Positions 34,460-43,831 of a DNA stretch of 64,000 nt are shown in pieces. Source of the DNA: Desulfuromonadales bacterium. Its GTDB lineage: Bacteria; Desulfobacterota; Desulfuromonadia; Desulfuromonadales; JAGXHI01. Numbering within the stretch: the stretch's first letter is position 1; each line of letters starts with the position of its first letter. Under the pieces are notes generated by a model. It saw nothing but the letters and a program-made list of their open reading frames with translations. It was not told where the DNA came from and did no database searches. The translations under genes and the position numbers were made by a program. Where the stretch lies: NCBI GenBank assembly GCA_024636295.1, contig JAGXHI010000001.1, positions 1-64,000 on the forward strand, in the 5' to 3' direction.

Positions 34460-37273
34460 TTAGACTTTGAGGTACCTTCTCAGGTATTTTCCCGTATAGG
34501 ATCGGGAAGACCGGGCAACCTCCTCCGGTGTGCCGGCAGCGACGATTTCCCCACCGCGAACTCCGCCTTCGGGACCCAGATCGATGATCCAGTCGGCGGT
34601 TTTGATGACGTCGAGGTTGTGCTCGATGATCACGACGGTATTGCCGGCGTCGACCAGCCGATGGAGAACATCCAGCAATTTATGGATATCTGCGAAATGC
34701 AGTCCCGTTGTCGGCTCGTCGAGGATGTAGATCGTCCTTCCGGTAGCCCTCTTGCTCAGTTCCTTTGCCAGCTTCACCCGCTGGGCCTCTCCGCCCGAGA
34801 GGGTGGTGGCGCTCTGACCCAGCTTGATGTATCCCAGGCCCACCTCGCGGACGGTTTCCAGCTTGCCACGGATGCGCGGCACGTTCTCCAGGAAAACCGA
34901 TGCCTGATTGGCGGTCATATCGAGCACTTCCGCGATGTTCTTTCCCTTGAACCGGATCTCCAGGGTCTCCCGGTTATAGCGGGCGCCCTTGCAGACTTCG
35001 CACTGTACGTAGACATCCGGGAGGAAATGCATCTCGATCTTGAGAATTCCATCTCCCTTGCAGGCCTCGCAGCGCCCCCCCTTCACGTTGAAGGAAAAAC
35101 GCCCCGGACGATAGCCTCTCACGCGGGCCTCGGGGAGGCGGGCGAAAAGATCCCGGATATCGGTGAAAATACCGGTATAGGTGGCGGGATTGGAGCGAGG
35201 GGTGCGCCCGATAGGGGACTGATCGATATCAATCACTTTATCGAGTTTCTCCAGCCCCAGGATATCTTCCACTTTTCCGGCCTTCTCCTTGGTGCGATAG
35301 AGCCTTTGTGAGAGGGCTTTATACAGGGTATCGATCACCAGGGTCGATTTACCCGAGCCGGAAACTCCCGTTACGCAGGTCATCACGCCCAGGGGAATCT
35401 CCACGTCGATGTTCCGGAGGTTGTTTTCCCCGGCGCCCTTGATGGTGAGAAAAGATTCGCTTCGACGCCTCTCTTCCGGCAAGGGGATAGCCAGTTCTCC
35501 GCTGAGATACCGCCCTGTCAGGGAAGCGGAATTTCGCAGGATCTCTTGTGGAGACCCGGCCGCCACGATCTGTCCGCCATTGACTCCCGCTCCGGGACCC
35601 ATGTCGATGACGTGATCGGCCTCCATGATCGTCTCTTCGTCATGCTCCACCACCAACACGGTGTTTCCCAGATCGCGCAGCCGTCTGAGGGTATCCAGAA
35701 GACGTCGATTGTCTTTCTGATGAAGGCCGATGGAGGGTTCGTCCAGGATATAAAGAACCCCCACCAGCGAGGAGCCGATCTGGGTGGCCAGACGGATCCG
35801 CTGTCCCTCGCCTCCCGAGAGCGTTCCCGAGTAGCGGTCCAGGCTGAGGTAATCGAGGCCCACATGGGAGAGGAACGAGAGGCGCGCGAGGATCTCCTTG
35901 AGGACCCGGCGGCCTATTTCCGCCTCCTTGGGGCTCAGCTCGATTTCCGTGAAGAACCGTTCGGCCTCGACGATGGAGTAGGCGGTCACCTCCCGGATAT
36001 TCTTTCCGGCCACCCTGACGAAGAGAGATTCCCTGCGCAGCCTCGCGCCCTCGCAGCTCGGGCAGGGCATCACGTTCATGTATTTTTCCAGGGATTCGCG
36101 CACCGCCTCGGAATCGGTCTCGCGATATCGACGCTGCAGGTTGGGGATCACGCCCTCGAAAGACCTCTCGTAAAAGCGCCGCCGCTCCCCCTGGTCGAAG
36201 AAGAAGCGCACATTTTCCTCTCCAGAGCCCTGAAGGAGAATCTGACGCAGCCGATCGGGAAGGTCCTTGAACGGGGAACGGATATCGAAGCCGAAATGAT
36301 CCGCCAGCGCTTCGAGAATCTGCTGGTAATACAAACCCGTGCGGCTCTCCCAGGGAAGGATGGCGCCCTCCCGCAGGGAGAGGGAAGGGTTGGGCACCAC
36401 CTGCTCGGGATCGAAGTACATGCGGGTTCCCAGCCCCGTGCAATCGGGACAGGCCCCGAAGGGATTGTTGAAGGAGAACATCCGGGGCGTGATTTCCGGA
36501 AAGGAGACGCCGCATTCCACACAGGCGTGCTTTTCGGAGAAAAGTTGACTTTCTCCCCCGGTCTCTTCCACACGGACAATCCCATCCGCCAGCCGGAGGG
36601 CCGTCTCCAGGGAGTCGGCCAGGCGGCTCTCGATCCCTTCCTTGACGATCACGCGATCAACGACCACCTCGAGGGTATGCCTGCGGTTTTTGTCGAGGGA
36701 AATATCCTCCGCAAGCTCCCGCATTTCCCCGTCGATCCGCACCCGGACGAAGCCGTCCGCCTGCAGCTGTTTTAGCTCCTTGCGGTATTCCCCCTTGCGC
36801 TCCCGGACCACGGGAGCAAGAAGCATCAGGCGTGTTTTTTCCGGAAGCTCCATGATGCGGTCGACCATCTGCTCGATGGTCTGGGAGGTGATTTCTCGTC
36901 CGCAGGAGGGGCAGTGCACATGCCCGATGCGAGCAAAAAGGAGTCGCAGGTAATCGTAGATCTCGGTAACCGTACCCACGGTGGATCGGGGATTGCGGGA
37001 GGTGGTTTTCTGCTCGATGGAAATAGCCGGGGAGAGTCCCTCGATGCTCTCCACGTCCGGCTTTTCCATCTGCTCGAGGAACTGGCGAGCATAGGCGGAG
37101 AGACTCTCCACGTAGCGCCGCTGCCCCTCGGCATACAGGGTGTCGAAGGCAAGAGTCGATTTGCCCGACCCGGAGACTCCGGTGATCACCACCAGCTTCT
37201 CGCGCGGGATTTCGAGGTCGATCCCCTTCAGGTTGTGTTCCCGGGCGCCCCGGATAATGATTTTGTCAGGCAT
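34460..37273 (-). CDS. uvrA: Excinuclease ABC subunit A
   Basis: 937 residues from the ATG at 37273 ([17 protein letters not shown]), the conserved UvrA N-terminus; an in-frame extension to 37351 is rejected. Two ABC ATPase halves each have GVSGSGKST, a signature ([12 protein letters not shown] and [12 protein letters not shown]) and a LDEPS/LDEPT Walker B. Zinc-binding Cys clusters are present ([18 protein letters not shown]...[12 protein letters not shown]...CEVCKG). Damage recognition subunit of nucleotide excision repair. pdxA lies 168 bp upstream on the same strand, separated by a degenerate palindromic element. Confidence 0.97.
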   Translation of the reverse strand: MPDKIIIRGAREHNLKGIDLEIPREKLVVITGVSGSGKSTLAFDTLYAEGQRRYVESLSAYARQFLEQMEKPDVESIEGLSPAISIEQKTTSRNPRSTVGTVTEIYDYLRLLFARIGHVHCPSCGREITSQTIEQMVDRIMELPEKTRLMLLAPVVRERKGEYRKELKQLQADGFVRVRIDGEMRELAEDISLDKNRRHTLEVVVDRVIVKEGIESRLADSLETALRLADGIVRVEETGGESQLFSEKHACVECGVSFPEITPRMFSFNNPFGACPDCTGLGTRMYFDPEQVVPNPSLSLREGAILPWESRTGLYYQQILEALADHFGFDIRSPFKDLPDRLRQILLQGSGEENVRFFFDQGERRRFYERSFEGVIPNLQRRYRETDSEAVRESLEKYMNVMPCPSCEGARLRRESLFVRVAGKNIREVTAYSIVEAERFFTEIELSPKEAEIGRRVLKEILARLSFLSHVGLDYLSLDRYSGTLSGGEGQRIRLATQIGSSLVGVLYILDEPSIGLHQKDNRRLLDTLRRLRDLGNTVLVVEHDEETIMEADHVIDMGPGAGVNGGQIVAAGSPQEILRNSASLTGRYLSGELAIPLPEERRRSESFLTIKGAGENNLRNIDVEIPLGVMTCVTGVSGSGKSTLVIDTLYKALSQRLYRTKEKAGKVEDILGLEKLDKVIDIDQSPIGRTPRSNPATYTGIFTDIRDLFARLPEARVRGYRPGRFSFNVKGGRCEACKGDGILKIEMHFLPDVYVQCEVCKGARYNRETLEIRFKGKNIAEVLDMTANQASVFLENVPRIRGKLETVREVGLGYIKLGQSATTLSGGEAQRVKLAKELSKRATGRTIYILDEPTTGLHFADIHKLLDVLHRLVDAGNTVVIIEHNLDVIKTADWIIDLGPEGGVRGGEIVAAGTPEEVARSSRSYTGKYLRRYLKV

Positions 37274-37278
37274 GTTTT

Positions 37279-37435
37279 TTTGGCAATCGGCAATTGAGTA
37301 ATGGGCAATTGACAGAGAAAAAGTTTCCTTGGAAAATCCTGCCTCACGCAAAGAGCGATAAGAAAAACCATCCTTTTAAAGACCATAGATCTTTTGAATT
37401 TCCTGGCGTCTTGAGCGAGTGCAGCGGGCGTGAGG
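37279..37435. repeat. Degenerate interspersed palindromic element between pdxA and uvrA
   Basis: CCTCACGC at 37342-37349 and GCGTGAGG at 37428-37435 form 8-bp inverted ends around about 78 bp. The inner sequence (CGCAAAGAGCG, GGCGTCTTGAGCGAG) resembles the 'CGCAAAGACGC' type of short interspersed repeat common in many bacterial genomes. On its left, GGCAATTGA-type words recur at 37281-37312 (CGGCAATTGA and GGGCAATTGA). Probably non-coding. Confidence 0.4.
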
Positions 37436-37441
37436 GCGCTT

Positions 37442-38440
37442 TTAAAGTTTTTCCGCCATCCGTTCGGCCATTTCTATCGCTGCGATCAGGCTCTTTTCGC
37501 TTGCCTTTCCCGTCCCCGCGAGATTGTAGGCGGTGCCGTGATCAACGGAGGTCCGGACGATGGGAAGGCCCAGGGTGACGTTGACTCCGTCCTCGAAGTG
37601 CAGAAGCTTCAGAGGGATCAGCGCCTGGTCGTGGTACATGCAGATAACCGCGTCGTACTCTCCCCGGACCGCGAAATGGAAGAGAGTATCGGCGCTCTGT
37701 GGTCCCGTAGCATCGATTCCCTCGGAGCGCGCAGCCTGAACGGCGGGGCCGATGATCCGCGTCTCTTCGTCGCCGAAGAGGCCCGACTCCCCGGCATGGG
37801 GATTGAGCGCCAGGACGGCCAGACGCGGGCTTTCGATGAAAAACCGCCTCAGTGACGCGTCGGTGATGCGGATCGTCTCCAGGATTTCCTCGGTGGTGAG
37901 AACCTCCGGAACCTCCCGAAGGGACAGATGGGTGGTCACCAGGCAGACCCGCAGTCGGTTTCCCGCGAGCATCATGACCACCTTCTTCACGCCGCAGCGC
38001 TCGGCAAGCATCTCGGTATGACCGGGAAAGTCGTAACCTGCTTCGTGGATCGCCGCCTTGTTGATGGGCGCGGTCACCATCGCAGCCGCCTCGCCCTCCA
38101 GGCACCGGTCGCAGGCCCAGCGGATATAATCCACCATCGCCCGCCCGCACTCCCTGTCCGGCCGCCCCCACGGGACCTCATCGATTGCAAGGCTCGAAAG
38201 AGAGCGGACTTCAACCATCCGCCCGTCAAGACGAAACCGGCGGGCGCCCGAAGGACCCTGCCCGGCGTCTTCCATCCGCTTTCCGCAGACATTCGCGGCG
38301 CGCTCCAGCACACCGTCGTCCCCGGCAATCAGCAGCGGCCGGGACAGCCCGTCCAGCTCTGCAGAAGCGAGCGCCTTCACGATGATTTCTGGACCCACCC
38401 CCGTCGGGTCTCCCATGGTAACGATAATCGGTTTATTCAC
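37442..38440 (-). CDS. pdxA: 4-hydroxythreonine-4-phosphate dehydrogenase
   Basis: 332 residues, starting at GTG 38440 with AAGGGA upstream. The N-terminus MNKPIIVTMGDPTGVGPEI and the metal-binding regions GYDFPGHTEMLAERC and CMYHDQALIPLK, plus ALNPHAGESGLFGDEE, are characteristic of PdxA. It oxidises 4-phosphohydroxy-L-threonine with NAD in pyridoxal 5'-phosphate synthesis; the divalent-metal His residues are visible (H in GHTEM, H in MYHDQ, H in NPHAG). uvrA follows downstream. Confidence 0.96.
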   Translation of the reverse strand: MNKPIIVTMGDPTGVGPEIIVKALASAELDGLSRPLLIAGDDGVLERAANVCGKRMEDAGQGPSGARRFRLDGRMVEVRSLSSLAIDEVPWGRPDRECGRAMVDYIRWACDRCLEGEAAAMVTAPINKAAIHEAGYDFPGHTEMLAERCGVKKVVMMLAGNRLRVCLVTTHLSLREVPEVLTTEEILETIRITDASLRRFFIESPRLAVLALNPHAGESGLFGDEETRIIGPAVQAARSEGIDATGPQSADTLFHFAVRGEYDAVICMYHDQALIPLKLLHFEDGVNVTLGLPIVRTSVDHGTAYNLAGTGKASEKSLIAAIEMAERMAEKL

Positions 38441-38576
38441 GGCGATTCCCTTCAGGTCAATGGGACAGTATACCCGAAGGGCCTTGGATTAGACAATTGA
38501 GGAATATCTCCGGAAATCTGCCGTCCCCGATTTCGCCTGAGTATCAGAAGAGGCGATGCCCCGGGGAACATTTTTT

Positions 38577-39887
38577 CTATGATTTTCCCGGGGATTTCCA
38601 GAAAAGGGGTGAGGCCAAGTAGACCAGACCGGCAATGAAAGTGATGAGCAGGGGGAGGGCATACTGGTCGCGGCGAACGCCCAGCGCCAGGAGAAAAAGA
38701 AAACTTCCCAGCGCCAGAACCTTCACAACTTTAGGTATTTTCGGCAGAATGGCTCGGCCGAAATGATGGTAGGGTACCCGGGAGACCATCAGCAGGGAAA
38801 TGGCGACCACAATCAGTCCACGGACGATGTCGGAGGGAATCAACAGGCAGGCGGTGCCGGCCAGCAGTGCCCCGGCCGGGGAGGGCATCCCGGAGAAGGT
38901 GAGAACCCCCCCGGGAATCCCGGCCTTCCGTTTTTCTACCACGAAACGTACCAGTCGATAGACAACCGCCGCCAGGTAAAGCCCGGCGACCGCCACCCCC
39001 ACCCACAGGTGCTCGAAGGTGGCGGCGACCACCAGCCCGGTGGTCAGCCCGAAGCTGGTTCCATCGGCCACGTCGTCGAACACCTCCCCCCTAGGGGTGG
39101 AGCCCCAGCGCTCCGCCGCCCTCCCGTCGAAAAGGTCAAGAAACTGCCCCAGAAAAACCAGCCCCAGCGCATAGACGATCGGATGGCCTGTGAGCACCAC
39201 CCAGCAGCCGGCAATCCCGCATACCAGGTTCATCAAACTCAGAATGTTGGCATACCAGTAGTTGGGGATGAGCTTGAAGGCGGTGGAGCAGAAGGAGAGA
39301 AAGACACACATGCCGAGCAGCGGTTGGATGGCGCGGCCCAGCAGGGGGAGTGGACCGTAGATCCACGTCAGGCCTACGACGATCAGGAGCACCACCACCA
39401 GGAAGGTCTTGGCCTTGCCGAAAAGATTCGCCGCCTTGATCTTGATGAAGGATCGGGAGGCCTGGCCGACGACATCAAAGACCAGAAACAGTCCAAACAG
39501 AATCGGATCGAGCCAGCCGATCCAGGAGAGATAACCCAGCATGGGGAGGTACATGAGCTTGTCGGAGAGGGGGTCGATGGTCTCCCCCTCTTCAGTGTAG
39601 AGATCGCACCTGCGGGCGATATCCCCATCGGTGATGTCGGTGATCATCCAGAAAGTGAAAAACAGAAAACTGGTCCTCGGAAAACCCAGGTACAACAGAG
39701 CCACGGAGACAAATCCCATGGGATATCGGGCGCGGCTGATGCCATTGGGGTGAAGCCAGGGGTGACGCCTCACCCAGGCGATCTGGCGGGGCGTCCGCAG
39801 AAACCGGGTGACGGCAAACCGCTCCGCGCCCAGCATCAGCAGGACGGGGAGGGCGATCTCAAGGAAGATGGGCGTGTAAGTAGTCAT
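38577..39887 (-). CDS. Tandem two-domain CDP-alcohol phosphatidyltransferase
   Basis: 436 residues from the ATG at 39887, with many transmembrane helices. It holds two CDP-alcohol phosphotransferase motifs (DGxxAR-x8-GxxxDxxxD). The first is exact: Asp87, Gly88, Ala91, Arg92, Gly101, Asp105, Asp109. The second (from Asp254) has Glu for the Arg and one residue fewer in the spacer, but keeps Gly267, Asp271 and Asp275. Most family members are about 200 residues with one motif, so this looks like a fusion or duplication. Likely makes a phospholipid headgroup; the substrate cannot be told. The start is uncertain because the ribosome-binding site is weak. Confidence 0.8.
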   Translation of the reverse strand: MTTYTPIFLEIALPVLLMLGAERFAVTRFLRTPRQIAWVRRHPWLHPNGISRARYPMGFVSVALLYLGFPRTSFLFFTFWMITDITDGDIARRCDLYTEEGETIDPLSDKLMYLPMLGYLSWIGWLDPILFGLFLVFDVVGQASRSFIKIKAANLFGKAKTFLVVVLLIVVGLTWIYGPLPLLGRAIQPLLGMCVFLSFCSTAFKLIPNYWYANILSLMNLVCGIAGCWVVLTGHPIVYALGLVFLGQFLDLFDGRAAERWGSTPRGEVFDDVADGTSFGLTTGLVVAATFEHLWVGVAVAGLYLAAVVYRLVRFVVEKRKAGIPGGVLTFSGMPSPAGALLAGTACLLIPSDIVRGLIVVAISLLMVSRVPYHHFGRAILPKIPKVVKVLALGSFLFLLALGVRRDQYALPLLITFIAGLVYLASPLFWKSPGKS

Positions 39888-40230
39888 CACTGAGTTTAGT
39901 CTGGCCTGCGGGCAGGGTTTCCATGCCGTCCCGACATCCTCCACTCGCCGTCCGCTTTTGGCGACGGCGCCCATCCTGAACTGCATCCGGCCGGAAGGAG
40001 TTTCAACAGCAGAAGGCGGGATCTATTTTCGATAAAAACGTACATGGAGACATTTTGTGGTTAAATTTGCGCTCCTTGCAAGAAAAAATGCTTCTTGCGT
40101 GTAAATCTAAATTGCAGGATCTGTGAATCCGGTTTGTCAGCGACCATACCTACCGTCCCTCTAAATTAGCGGATTTGGCCTGCCAGGTAAAGGTGATTCG
40201 TTCAGCCCGGCCGAGGAGAATCCGCGTCTT
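39888..40230. other. Gene-free region
   Basis: 343 bp upstream of the phosphatidyltransferase gene and beyond the end of the FAD dehydrogenase gene. It contains a GCAAGAA/TTCTTGC stem at 40078-40098 and AT-rich sequence near 40040-40110 that may include a promoter. No ORF that I can support. Confidence 0.45.
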
Positions 40231-41499
40231 TCATTCCAGAACGCCCTCCGCGGCCCTGATTCCGCTGGCCCAGGCGCCGGTGATGCCGCGTGATGTCCCG
40301 GCGCCGTCGCCAATCATATAAATGTTCTCGCTCACCCGAAAATGGCGGTCCAGGAACGCTGGCTTGTTTGCGTACATCTTGATCTCCGGATAATACATGA
40401 CAGTGCTTGGGTGGAGAACGCCGGGGATGATGGTGTCGAGCTTCTTCATGGCCGCCCAGATATGGCGCATGATCTTGGCGGGAACGGCGAGCCCCAGGTC
40501 GCCGGCCGTGACGTGACAGCTGGGCGGAAACGAATAGAGATCCTCATTGAATCTCTCCGCGGTGGACCGCTTCCCCATGCGGAAGTCTCCCACCCGTTGC
40601 ATGAGTGGCATTCCGCCGCCGATCTCGTTGGCGAGTCTGCCCAGAAAGACGGCCATCTGCTGTCCGCTCCTGACCGGATCCTTCAGGCCGATGGTCTTGA
40701 GCAGGGCGAAATTCGCCAGATTGTTCCCAGGCTTCTTCTCCGAGAGGGCATGGCCATTGACCAGATTGAATCCCTGATACCGCTCCAGCACCACCCGGGC
40801 ATGACCCGAATTTGTGCAGAAGGTCCGAACCCCATCGGGGAAATAAAATTTGGGGTCGTAATAATCCTTGACGATGCGATAATTATCCGCCGCCGTCTCG
40901 ATGCGGATGCCCACGTCTACTACGTTATCGATATAGTCGATCCCCATTCGTTCCATGACCTGCTGGAGAAAACCGAACCCCTTTCTTCCGGGAGCCAGGA
41001 TCACATTCCTGCCCCGCACCGTTTCACCTCCGTCCATAATGATTTCCGCGCGTCCTGAATTCTCAAAAACATCTGTCACTTCCTTCTTTAAGAAATGTAC
41101 GCCTCTGCTTTTGAGCTCTCCCAGGAGGCGGCGGATCAGCGTCCTGCTCTGGTCTGTGCCGACATGAGCCTGACGAACGTCGAGCAGGGTGACGCCGATC
41201 CGATCCGCACGGCGCTGGTAGACCTCCAGATTGTGCTTCTTCTTAATAATGGGCCGTAGATGCGTCTCCACCCGCGGGAGGAGGCGTTCGGCCTCCTCTT
41301 TGGACCAGTTCTCGACTGCAAAACCGATGGGATAGGTGTAATTCTGTTTGCAGTCGTTCAGCAGGCCTCCGGAGCAGAACGTCTCCTTATCGATCATCAG
41401 GATGGAAATGGACGGGGAAATATCGGTGAGATGGTAGGCCGTTCCGAGCCCTGCCGGTCCTGTGCCAACAATGAGGACGTCATATTCGGACGCAGACAT
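40231..41499 (-). CDS. FAD-dependent dehydrogenase (COG2509-like)
   Basis: 422 residues. The N-terminal Rossmann dinucleotide site GTGPAG is at 12-17 (DVLIVGTGPAGLGTA). A second FAD contact near the C-terminus reads NIYMIGDGAGTSRGITGAWASGI, typical of FAD oxidoreductases. The middle contains GRNVILAPGRKG. The overall pattern matches an uncharacterised family of FAD-dependent dehydrogenases related to geranylgeranyl/glutathione reductase folds. Cytoplasmic, no signal peptide. Substrate unknown. tRNA-Arg lies about 100 bp upstream. Confidence 0.82.
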   Translation of the reverse strand: MSASEYDVLIVGTGPAGLGTAYHLTDISPSISILMIDKETFCSGGLLNDCKQNYTYPIGFAVENWSKEEAERLLPRVETHLRPIIKKKHNLEVYQRRADRIGVTLLDVRQAHVGTDQSRTLIRRLLGELKSRGVHFLKKEVTDVFENSGRAEIIMDGGETVRGRNVILAPGRKGFGFLQQVMERMGIDYIDNVVDVGIRIETAADNYRIVKDYYDPKFYFPDGVRTFCTNSGHARVVLERYQGFNLVNGHALSEKKPGNNLANFALLKTIGLKDPVRSGQQMAVFLGRLANEIGGGMPLMQRVGDFRMGKRSTAERFNEDLYSFPPSCHVTAGDLGLAVPAKIMRHIWAAMKKLDTIIPGVLHPSTVMYYPEIKMYANKPAFLDRHFRVSENIYMIGDGAGTSRGITGAWASGIRAAEGVLE

Positions 41500-41600
41500 G
41501 AAGAAACTCCCTGGCTAAGCATGAAATACCCTGGATACCTTCAGTACCAGCCGACTAACGCACAGGGGGTTACGGAAAAACCGCAACCCCCTGACTTTTC

Positions 41601-41677
41601 TGGCGCGCCGCGAGGGATTCGAACCCCCGACACCCGGATCCGAAGTCCGGTGCTCTGTCCAGCTGAGCTAGCGGCGC
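41601..41677 (-). tRNA. tRNA-Arg (anticodon TCG)
   Basis: 77 nt including an encoded CCA. Acceptor GCGCCGC/GCGGCGC with discriminator G. D arm GCTC-AGCTGGACA-GAGC. Anticodon stem CCGGA/TCCGG with loop CTTCGGA, giving anticodon TCG. T loop TTCGAAT. All arms pair. Confidence 0.96.
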
Positions 41678-41705
41678 ATAATTTCCAGCCGACTTACTGA
41701 TCTGA

Positions 41706-42374
41706 TCAGAATCTCCTGCCCGCCCAGACCAGACGGCCGATCACCTGGAGATCCCGAGCGCGGCCCGCCTCGATTTCCTCCGGTTCATAGGCCGGGTTGT
41801 CGGATTTGATGACCAGGCTTCCATCGATCTTCTTCTGAATCCTCTTGACCAGGAGAGAATCTCCGGCGGACAGGGCATAAATGGCATTGTCCTTCACCTG
41901 CTTCGTGCCCAGATCGAACATCATGAGATCCCCCGGATGCAGAACCGGCTCCATGCCGTCCCCCGAGGTCTGAATCAGGGCCAGTCTCGAAGGATCGAGG
42001 CACATTTCCTCTCGGATCCACTCTTCCCTGAACGGCACCCGGTCCTTCAAACACTCGGACTTTATATTCATAGTATACCTCGGAATCAGGATAAATCCGT
42101 TCAGCCGGTCATAGGCAGCGGGCGACTCTCGCACTTCACTCTGCTTTTCACCTGTCTTGAGCCACCGTATGCTGACCCCGGTCCTTTCCGAAACCTGCGC
42201 CAGAACTCCGGCCGGGATTCTTCCCCGCCTTTTCCACTGGCTGGCGGATCCGCTTGCCTTCCCGAGAATCTCTACGACATCCGAATCAGTATGGACCTCC
42301 AGCGCCTGTTTGATACGGGCCAGAGTTCCACTTATGTCAGAGCAAATCTCATCCATTGATATTTTTTTTGACAA
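41706..42374 (-). CDS. CI/S24-type repressor with the protease serine replaced by glycine
   Basis: 222 residues. The N-terminal helix-turn-helix is of the phage CI type (about 14-75: SDVVEILGKASGSASQWKRRGRIP). The C-terminal S24/LexA-like peptidase fold has SGDGMEPVLHPGD where active members have GDSMEP, so Gly140 replaces the nucleophile. The general-base Lys177 (LLVKRIQ) is kept. It should bind DNA and dimerise but not self-cleave, unless another protease acts on it. It lies 29 bp from tRNA-Arg, a classic integration neighbourhood, but no integrase or phage gene is present. Confidence 0.85.
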   Translation of the reverse strand: MSKKISMDEICSDISGTLARIKQALEVHTDSDVVEILGKASGSASQWKRRGRIPAGVLAQVSERTGVSIRWLKTGEKQSEVRESPAAYDRLNGFILIPRYTMNIKSECLKDRVPFREEWIREEMCLDPSRLALIQTSGDGMEPVLHPGDLMMFDLGTKQVKDNAIYALSAGDSLLVKRIQKKIDGSLVIKSDNPAYEPEEIEAGRARDLQVIGRLVWAGRRF

Positions 42375-42835
42375 TGATCACATTTTACAGGCAATATAGG
42401 GCACAAATGTCAGCACAATTATGACGCGCGCGGTCATTACTCTACATAAATTCGCGAAGTAAGACAATGATGAAAAGGAAGGGGGCAGGAGGTTTGAAAA
42501 ATCAGGATACCTGGGGGGCCGGAGGGGATGACGTTCGATCCGAAAAGTCAGCCGGAAAAGGCGGGGACATGACTCTCGAATCGCTTCTCTTAATCCATGC
42601 GAAAAAGGGATTTCGCCTGAGCGTATGCGGGTTGACCCCGGAATTGGGATTAATGGCTCAGACATCCCTGCCCGGTCAGGTGACTTGTCCCGTTTGCCTC
42701 AGTCAGATTATCAGACGAGGAGTGTTCCCCAGGATCCCCGGATGAACAATCCGGAGCGGATTCGGATTGGTTCAAGATATTTCCCTGAGGGGAATGTGCC
42801 CTGAGGAAAAACGACTCCCACCTCTGCACGGTAAT
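42375..42835. other. Intergenic region upstream of the repressor
   Basis: About 460 bp. ATGAC-gcgcgcg-GTCAT at 42421-42437 is an inverted repeat suited to a repressor operator. TTGACA (42368-42373) with CAATAT 18 bp later is a possible plus-strand promoter. A 58-codon plus-strand frame from ATG 42569 to 42745 (MTLESLLLIHAKKGFRLSV..., with a CPVC) has GGCGGGG before it but no family match; I do not call it as a gene. Confidence 0.35.
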
Positions 42836-42875
42836 AAAAAGGCCCGCCGATCATTTCCGATTGCCGGAAATGATC
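42836..42875 (-). terminator. Terminator of the mfd-PPIase-surA run
   Basis: On the minus strand GATCATTTCCG-gcaat-CGGAAATGATC (11-bp perfect stem) begins within the surA stop and is followed by GGCGGGCC and TTTTT. Confidence 0.85.
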
Positions 42876-43812
42876 AGATTCTTATATCCACATAGGCCTC
42901 TTTTTTGAGGTCTTCGATCCATTTGCGGAAATATGTTTCTGATCTTTCTTCTCGCAGAATCCTTGCGATTTCTCCCTTTACGTCGTCATACTGCCTGATT
43001 TTTCCCAAGTCCCGTTCGGCCACAACCAGAATATGAAGGGCCGTGGGCGTCTCTATGATTCGGGATGTTTCGCCCTCTCCAAGTTCACGGACCGCCTCTT
43101 CAAAAGAAGAACTCAGCTCTTCATGGGCAAAGGTTCCCATTTCTCCTCCGTCCACATCAGCATCCGCGGCATAGGTCAGGAGAACGACATTGAAATCCTC
43201 TCCCTTCCGCAGACGCGTCAGCGCCTCTTCGGCTTTTTTGCGGACCGCTTCGATCTGCTCCGGGCGGGGAATCTGAGGAAGGGCGAAGGACAGCCGGTTC
43301 AGGGTGACGGATGCCTCTCCCCTGTAATCGTCAATATGTTCCCTGAAGTAATCACGGATGTCATTCGTGCTGATCTCCACCTTGAAATCCCGAGCCAGCA
43401 GTTTGAAGCGCTGGATCTGCTTGCGAAGGGTATCCAGGTAGTCTTCCATGGAAACCCCCTGGGCGGCGAGCGCTTCCTTCAGCCGCTCGCGGCTCAGATT
43501 ATTCTGCTTGAGGACATCCTGCACAGCTGCTTCCAACTCCGCCTCGCCGACTCTGATGTCCAGCTTCTTCGCCCGCTGCTCGATAAGTGACTCCTCGATC
43601 AGCTCCGGGAGAATTTCCCGTCGGAGGGACATCCTCTGTTCAGGGGAAAATTCTCTTTGCGTCATGTCTCGTCGAACGGAAAGCATCCGGTCGAGTTGAT
43701 AGGTGGTAATGACCTCGTCGTTAATGACCGCGGCGACGGTATTCACGATTTCGGCGCCTGCCGTTCCCGTGCCGCAGACCAGCAATACCAGGAATATAAG
43801 AATGTTTTTCAT
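42874..43812 (-). CDS. surA: SurA-type periplasmic peptidyl-prolyl isomerase/chaperone
   Basis: 312 residues from the ATG at 43812 (GGAGAAGG upstream); an in-frame extension lacks a signal. The signal peptide ends AGA-E. The SurA N-terminal chaperone domain follows (VNTVAAVINDEVITTYQLDRML and ELIEESLIEQRAKKLDI). There is one parvulin domain (about 190-285), instead of the two in E. coli SurA, ending GEGETSRIIETPTALHILVV. Likely escorts outer-membrane proteins. It is the last gene after mfd and a lipoprotein PPIase. Confidence 0.9.
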   Translation of the reverse strand: MKNILIFLVLLVCGTGTAGAEIVNTVAAVINDEVITTYQLDRMLSVRRDMTQREFSPEQRMSLRREILPELIEESLIEQRAKKLDIRVGEAELEAAVQDVLKQNNLSRERLKEALAAQGVSMEDYLDTLRKQIQRFKLLARDFKVEISTNDIRDYFREHIDDYRGEASVTLNRLSFALPQIPRPEQIEAVRKKAEEALTRLRKGEDFNVVLLTYAADADVDGGEMGTFAHEELSSSFEEAVRELGEGETSRIIETPTALHILVVAERDLGKIRQYDDVKGEIARILREERSETYFRKWIEDLKKEAYVDIRI

Positions 43813-43831
43813 ACCTTCTCCTTCACGTCCA

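Noticed and set aside
42569..42745. 58-codon plus-strand ORF upstream of the S24-type repressor
   Set aside because: It has a plausible ribosome-binding site but no recognised family and no support beyond being open.
41601..42745. tRNA-Arg plus repressor considered as an integrated prophage or island
   Set aside because: There is no integrase, structural phage gene or visible duplicate of the tRNA end; the genes on either side are housekeeping.
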